64,000 nt of DNA, from assembly GCF_964332355.1 (NCBI RefSeq), contig NZ_OZ201293.1:1054001-1118000 (forward strand), read 5' to 3'. The translations under genes and the position numbers were made by a program. The notes beneath the pieces are model-generated. The model worked only from the letters and a program-made list of their open reading frames with translations. It did not search any database and was not told the origin of the DNA. This DNA is from Imbroritus primus (GTDB lineage: Bacteria; Pseudomonadota; Gammaproteobacteria; Burkholderiales; Burkholderiaceae). Every line of letters starts with the position of its first letter. Within the stretch, counting starts at the first letter, position 1. Of this stretch, positions 59,989 to 64,000 are shown piece after piece.

Positions 59989-60897
59989 TTAAATGGGTGG
60001 CGCAGGCCCCCAAATTTTCCCCCCACGCGCCAGCTCGATAAACGCCCGCAGATAATCGATCCGCAGCTCGCCCTCGCGCGCGCCCAGAAAAATCTGCTTG
60101 GCGATACCCTGCTTGCCGAGCCGCACCGCCGTGACCGGCATACGTTCCGCGTATTCTGCCGCCAGCCAGCGCGGTAGCGCGGCCACGCCGCGTTCGCTCG
60201 CCACCATCTGCACCATGATGTCGGTTGTCTCGATGGTCTTGTGCCGGCGCGGCATGATGCCCGCTGGCATCAGGAACTGCGTGTAGATGTCCAGCCGGTC
60301 AATGGCCACCGGATAGGTGATCAGCACTTCGTCGGCCAGGTCGGCCGGCTTGGCATACGCCACGCCCGCCAGCCGGTGAGCGGTGCCCACCAGCAGTACC
60401 TGCTCATAATCGAACACTGGCTCGAAATGCAGCCCTGGCTTGAGCAGCGGATCGGGCGTGACCAGCAGGTCGATCTCGTAGCCGAACAGCGCGCCGATGC
60501 CGCCGAACTGGAATTTCTGCTTGACGTCCACATCCACGTCCGGCCACGCGGCGAGGTATGGCGACACGATCTTCAGCAGCCACTGGTAGCACGGATGGCA
60601 CTCCATGCCAATGCGGAGCGCGCCGCGTTCCCCTTGCGCGTACTGGCCGATGCGCTCCTCGGCCAGGGCCAGCTGCGGCAGCACGCGGTTGGCCACCGCC
60701 AGCAGGTACTGACCGGCCTGCGTCAGTCGCAGGCTGCGGCCCTCGCGCAGCCAGATTTCGGTCTCCAGCTGCTGTTCCAGTTTGCGCATGGTGTGGCTGA
60801 GCGCTGATTGCGTCAGGCACAACACGCGTGCGGCCGCCGTCAGCGAACCTTGGCGGTCGACTTCCCGGACGATGGCAAGGTGCATTCTTTCCAGCAT
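59989..60897 (-). CDS. metR: LysR-type regulator MetR
   Basis: A 302-residue LysR regulator with an N-terminal HTH ('GSLTAAARVLCLTQSALSHTMRKLEQQLE', about 17-45) and an effector domain with MetR-typical 'IGMECHPCYQWLLKIV' and 'RIDYLRAFIELAR' near the end. MetR senses homocysteine and activates metE and other methionine genes. It is divergent from metE with 108 bp between the starts, the classical arrangement, which supports the assignment strongly. Confidence 0.93.
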   Translation of the reverse strand: MLERMHLAIVREVDRQGSLTAAARVLCLTQSALSHTMRKLEQQLETEIWLREGRSLRLTQAGQYLLAVANRVLPQLALAEERIGQYAQGERGALRIGMECHPCYQWLLKIVSPYLAAWPDVDVDVKQKFQFGGIGALFGYEIDLLVTPDPLLKPGLHFEPVFDYEQVLLVGTAHRLAGVAYAKPADLADEVLITYPVAIDRLDIYTQFLMPAGIMPRRHKTIETTDIMVQMVASERGVAALPRWLAAEYAERMPVTAVRLGKQGIAKQIFLGAREGELRIDYLRAFIELARGGKIWGPAPPI

Positions 60898-61005
60898 GAC
60901 GATGTATGAAGAAAATTAATCGATTGGTGAAATAAGACCATTTTACTTCATGATTTGCCTTGATTACGATCGGGTCATCGATTCATTCTGGGGAAGCACC
61001 GCATC
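60898..61005. promoter_or_regulatory. metR-metE divergent control region with MetR-like sites
   Basis: TGAAGAAAATTAA (60907-60919) differs by one base in its right half from the MetR half-site pattern TGAA-N5-TTCA. A TGAA (60928-60931) and TTCA (60947-60950) pair follows with wider spacing. The block is AT-rich and lies between divergent starts, as expected for MetR binding and autoregulation. Confidence 0.55.
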
Positions 61006-63357
61006 ATGGCCATCACACACAATCTGGGTTTTCCGCGCATTGGCGCACAGCGCGAGTTGAAGTTTGCCCTCGAGTCGTACTGGAAGGGCGAGTCGCCGCG
61101 CAGCGAACTGCTCGCGCGCGGCGCGGAACTGCGGGCGCGGCACTGGCAGCAACAGGTCGGACTCGATTTTGCGCCGGTTGGTGATTTCTCCTTTTACGAT
61201 CATGTGCTTGACATGAGCTTTACGCTTGGCAACCTGCCGGCGCGCGTGCGGGATTTCCAGGGCGATGCGCTCGACAACATGTTTCGCGTCGCCCGTGGCC
61301 GCTCGGCGCGAACCACGGAGGACCACGCCGCCTGCTGCGGTGCCGACCGTGGCGCAGGCGCGCATGACGGCACGGACCAGGACGTGGCTGCTGGCGAGAT
61401 GACGAAGTGGTTCGATACCAACTACCACTACATCGTGCCCGAGTTCGTGGCTGATACCACTTTCCGGCTTGATGCCACGCGACTGCTCGATCAGCTTGCA
61501 GAGGCGCGCCACACGGGTGTGCGCGGCAAGCCGGTAATCATCGGCCCGGTGACCTACCTCGCGCTTGGCAAGGCTAAGGACGATTCCGACAAGCTCGAGC
61601 TGCTGCCGCGACTCTTGCCGGTGTACACAGAACTGCTGGCCGCGCTGGCCGATGCCGGGGCGCAGTGGGTGCAGATCGACGAGCCGCTGCTGGTCACCGA
61701 ACTGTCGCCGGCCTGGCAGCAGGCCTACCGTGATGCCTATGCCGCGCTTGATACAGGCAAGGTCAATCTGCTGCTGACCACGTACTTCGGCCAGTTGCAG
61801 GATAACCTGCCGCTGGTCTGCGAATTGCCGGTGCAAGGCCTGCATCTCGATGCCATCAACGCGCGCGACGAGATCGACAGCGTGCTGGCCCGCTTGCCTG
61901 CCGACCGCATCCTGTCGCTTGGTGTGATCAACGGTCGCAATATCTGGAAGACTGAGCTCGATGCAGTGCTCGACTGGCTCGAGCCCGTGGCGCAGCGCCT
62001 CGGCGACCGGCTGTGGATTGCACCGTCGTGTTCGCTCCTGCATGTACCGGTCGATCTCGCCAGCGAGCAGGCGCTCGATGCGGATATCTGCGCGTGGCTG
62101 GCGTTTGCAGTGCAGAAGCTTGATGAACTCTACATCCTGGCAACGGCCTTGCGCCTGGGGCGCGCCGCCGTACAGCAGACGCTGGCCGCCAACCGCGCCG
62201 CCATCGACGCCCGCCGAGGTTCGCCCAAGGTCCACAATCCCGCCGTGCAAGCTGCGCTGGCCCGAATTACCCCGACGCTTGGACAGCGCCGGCAGCCGTA
62301 TCCCGTACGCGCGGCGCGGCAGGCCGAGCGTCTGCGCCTGCCGGCTTTTCCAACCACGACCATCGGGTCTTTTCCGCAGACTGGCGAGATTCGGCAGGCA
62401 CGCAGCCAGTTCAGGCGCGGCGAGATCGGCGCAGACGCCTATCGCGCCGCCATGCAGGCCGAGATTGCGCGCAGCGTGTGCGAGCAGGAAGCGCTCGGGC
62501 TCGATGTCCTGGTCCACGGCGAAGCGGAACGCAACGATATGGTCGAATACTTCGGCGAGCAGCTCGACGGCTATGCCTTCAGCCAGTACGGCTGGGTGCA
62601 GTCCTACGGCTCGCGTTGCGTCAAACCGCCCATCCTGTTCGGCGACATCAGCCGGCCCAGGGCCATGACGGTCGAATGGATCCGCTACGCGCAATCTCTT
62701 ACCGACAAGCCCATGAAGGGCATGCTCACCGGGCCGGTGACGATCCTCAATTGGTCATTTGTCCGCGACGACCAGCCGCGCGCGGTCTCGTGCTACCAGC
62801 TTGCCCTCGCCATCCGCGAGGAAGTGCTCGACCTGGAGCGTGCCGGCGTGCGCGTGATCCAGATCGACGAAGCCGCGTTGCGCGAAGGCCTACCGCTGCG
62901 GCGCGCCCAGTGGCAGTCGTATCTCGACTGGGCGGTGGAATCGTTCCGGATCGCCGCCAATGGCGTGCAGGATGAGACGCAGATCCACACCCATATGTGC
63001 TACTCGGAGTTCAACGACATCATCGCTTCCATTGCGGAGATGGATGCCGATGTCATCACCATCGAAACCTCGCGTTCTGACATGGAGCTGCTCGATGCCT
63101 TCGACAGCTTCAGCTACCCCAATGAAATCGGACCGGGTGTCTATGACATCCACTCACCGAACATTCCGACGCAGGCTCACATCGAAACGCTGATGCGCAA
63201 GGCTGCACAGCGTATTCCTGCCGAACGCCTGTGGGTGAATCCGGATTGCGGGCTGAAGACGCGGCAGTGGGCGGAGGTGCGGCCGGCGCTGATGAATATG
63301 GTTGCGGCGGCCCGGACCTTGCGGGCAAGCGATGCCGCCCGTCAGGCCACCGCGTAA
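61006..63357 (+). CDS. metE: Cobalamin-independent methionine synthase
   Basis: A 783-residue MetE, transferring methyl from 5-methyltetrahydropteroyl-triglutamate to homocysteine without B12. The N-terminus 'THNLGFPRIGAQRELKFALESYW' and zinc ligands His663 and Cys665 ('HTHMCYSEF'), with Cys748 ('NPDCGLKTR'), are present. It is about 30 residues longer than the E. coli enzyme; part of this is an Asp/Gly/Ala-rich insertion around residues 110-127, just before 'VAAGEMTKWFDTNYHY'. A GGGGAA lies ten bases before the ATG. Activated by MetR (inference from context). Confidence 0.97.
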   Translation: MAITHNLGFPRIGAQRELKFALESYWKGESPRSELLARGAELRARHWQQQVGLDFAPVGDFSFYDHVLDMSFTLGNLPARVRDFQGDALDNMFRVARGRSARTTEDHAACCGADRGAGAHDGTDQDVAAGEMTKWFDTNYHYIVPEFVADTTFRLDATRLLDQLAEARHTGVRGKPVIIGPVTYLALGKAKDDSDKLELLPRLLPVYTELLAALADAGAQWVQIDEPLLVTELSPAWQQAYRDAYAALDTGKVNLLLTTYFGQLQDNLPLVCELPVQGLHLDAINARDEIDSVLARLPADRILSLGVINGRNIWKTELDAVLDWLEPVAQRLGDRLWIAPSCSLLHVPVDLASEQALDADICAWLAFAVQKLDELYILATALRLGRAAVQQTLAANRAAIDARRGSPKVHNPAVQAALARITPTLGQRRQPYPVRAARQAERLRLPAFPTTTIGSFPQTGEIRQARSQFRRGEIGADAYRAAMQAEIARSVCEQEALGLDVLVHGEAERNDMVEYFGEQLDGYAFSQYGWVQSYGSRCVKPPILFGDISRPRAMTVEWIRYAQSLTDKPMKGMLTGPVTILNWSFVRDDQPRAVSCYQLALAIREEVLDLERAGVRVIQIDEAALREGLPLRRAQWQSYLDWAVESFRIAANGVQDETQIHTHMCYSEFNDIIASIAEMDADVITIETSRSDMELLDAFDSFSYPNEIGPGVYDIHSPNIPTQAHIETLMRKAAQRIPAERLWVNPDCGLKTRQWAEVRPALMNMVAAARTLRASDAARQATA

Positions 63358-63420
63358 GAAATCGCCTCCCGCCTGCTGACTGGGCCTGGCTCTGGGAGGA
63401 ATAGCGCAGGGCGGGAGAGT

Positions 63421-63450
63421 GACAACAGCAGCCTGGGGGCTGTTGTTGTC
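63421..63450. terminator. Hairpin between metE and the convergent PAAR-like gene
   Basis: GACAACAGCAGCC (63421-63433) pairs with GGCTGTTGTTGTC (63438-63450), 13 bp with one wobble or mismatch and a TGGG loop. No clean T-run, but its position between convergent stops suggests a bidirectional terminator. Confidence 0.6.
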
Positions 63451-63475
63451 GCTTGAGCCCCCGCCGTAGCGGAGC

Positions 63476-64000
63476 TCAGTTCCGATCGCCAATTTCCAGC
63501 GCGACTGCCTTGATCCGCATCAGGCCATCGCGTGCTGACCGGCAGGCCGCGCCCAGGTCAGTATCGAGACGCCCATCCAGGGCATCGTTCTCGGCTGCAC
63601 CGGGGTAGCCGGCGGTGCGCCACTCCCGCACGCGTCGCGCCTCCACACATAGCGCCTGCATCGCTGCCATCAGCTCCATATCGCTCGGATGCTGCCCGTA
63701 GGGAATCTCGATCTCCGGGATCTGCACCTCGATTCCCAGGCTACCGCGCGAGGCCAGCACGATGGGCTTGGCCTCGCACCGGCAGTTCACATACGCACCA
63801 TGCACCAGCACACGCCGGCCGCGCTGGCGAAACGTTGGCGTGCAGGTATTGAATACCACGCCACCGCCATCGCACGCGGGGCACGTTGCATAGTCGCCCT
63901 CCACGGCCACACGCACGTCTCCACGGATCAGGTCTCCCGACGCGATGAGGATGCCGTTGGTGCTGGTGGAGTCACCGCTGCGCAGCAGATGTCGATAGGT
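63476..64000 (-). CDS. PAAR-like domain protein (5' end outside window)
   Basis: At least 174 residues, reading in frame from the right edge: 'YRHLLRSGDSTSTNGILIASG' then 'EGDYATCPACDGGGVVFNT', 'RRVLVHGAYVNCRCEAKPIVLAS'. The spaced Gly-Asp, CxxC and Cys-x-Cys pattern is that of PAAR/PAAR-like spike-tip domains (about residues 1-90), followed by a ~80-residue helical extension with no recognised toxin motif. PAAR proteins cap VgrG in type VI secretion and carry effectors. The gene appears to start within a few codons beyond the window. No other secretion gene is visible. Confidence 0.75.
   Translation of the reverse strand, partial: TYRHLLRSGDSTSTNGILIASGDLIRGDVRVAVEGDYATCPACDGGGVVFNTCTPTFRQRGRRVLVHGAYVNCRCEAKPIVLASRGSLGIEVQIPEIEIPYGQHPSDMELMAAMQALCVEARRVREWRTAGYPGAAENDALDGRLDTDLGAACRSARDGLMRIKAVALEIGDRN

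Noticed and set aside
1..64000. CRISPR arrays, insertion sequences, prophage or rRNA/tRNA genes
   Set aside because: Looked for regular short repeats, transposase motifs, terminal inverted repeats, integrases and conserved RNA sequences; none seen by eye, though a tRNAscan or ISfinder search was not possible.

Overview
The window is high-GC bacterial chromosome, densely coded and without rRNA, tRNA, insertion sequence or CRISPR. Gene content points to a betaproteobacterium of the order Burkholderiales (inference): a cyanophycin synthetase pair with its ABC transporter and DUF1854 partner, a sulfoacetaldehyde acetyltransferase (Xsc), MetR/MetE, a QseBC-like two-component system, and a LitR/CarH-type regulator with a long divergent operon. 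No phylogeny could be run, so the genus is open.

Layout. 1-4.1 kb: tail of a pirin gene, an isochorismatase-family hydrolase, a DUF488 gene with a PhoD-like phosphatase, and a VOC protein. 4.2-7.0 kb: a more AT-rich accessory stretch with a YhaV/PrlF toxin-antitoxin pair and its operator, a small XRE regulator, and two tandem NTF2-like paralogues. 7.1-9.9 kb: a QseBC-like pair followed by a YgiW/BOF-fold periplasmic protein. 10.1-13.5 kb: an orphan small gene, a BigR-like two-cysteine ArsR repressor with a YgaP-like membrane protein, and ilvD. 13.6-21.8 kb: the cyanophycin locus, with a short and a full-length synthetase running leftward and an ABC exporter plus DUF1854 protein running rightward. 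22.0-27.1 kb: a YbhGFSR-type efflux operon. 27.1-33.1 kb: nadE, xsc and a CobST-like AAA+/VWA pair.

33.4-43.6 kb: a DUF1059 gene, then a MerR-type regulator carrying the Wx9EH and ExHxxG signatures of adenosylcobalamin photoreceptors. It is divergent from a tightly coupled ten-gene operon: exported glutathione peroxidase, FolE2, FAD amine oxidase, DUF1365, CFA-synthase-like methyltransferase, chalcone-isomerase-like protein, MFS carrier, DUF3833 lipoprotein, SDR and NTF2-like protein. Two back-to-back promoters share one palindrome-rich control region, so the operon is probably light- or photo-oxidation-responsive and acts on membrane lipids and oxidative damage (inference).

43.6-64 kb: a KefC-type antiporter; a 15-repeat ankyrin protein; an eight-gene catabolic operon (LivJHMGF, amidase, M20 amidohydrolase, XRE-cupin regulator) behind two identical-architecture palindromes; a nitronate monooxygenase; a second ankyrin protein of about 20 repeats; divergent metR/metE; and, at the right edge, a PAAR-like protein cut by the window end.
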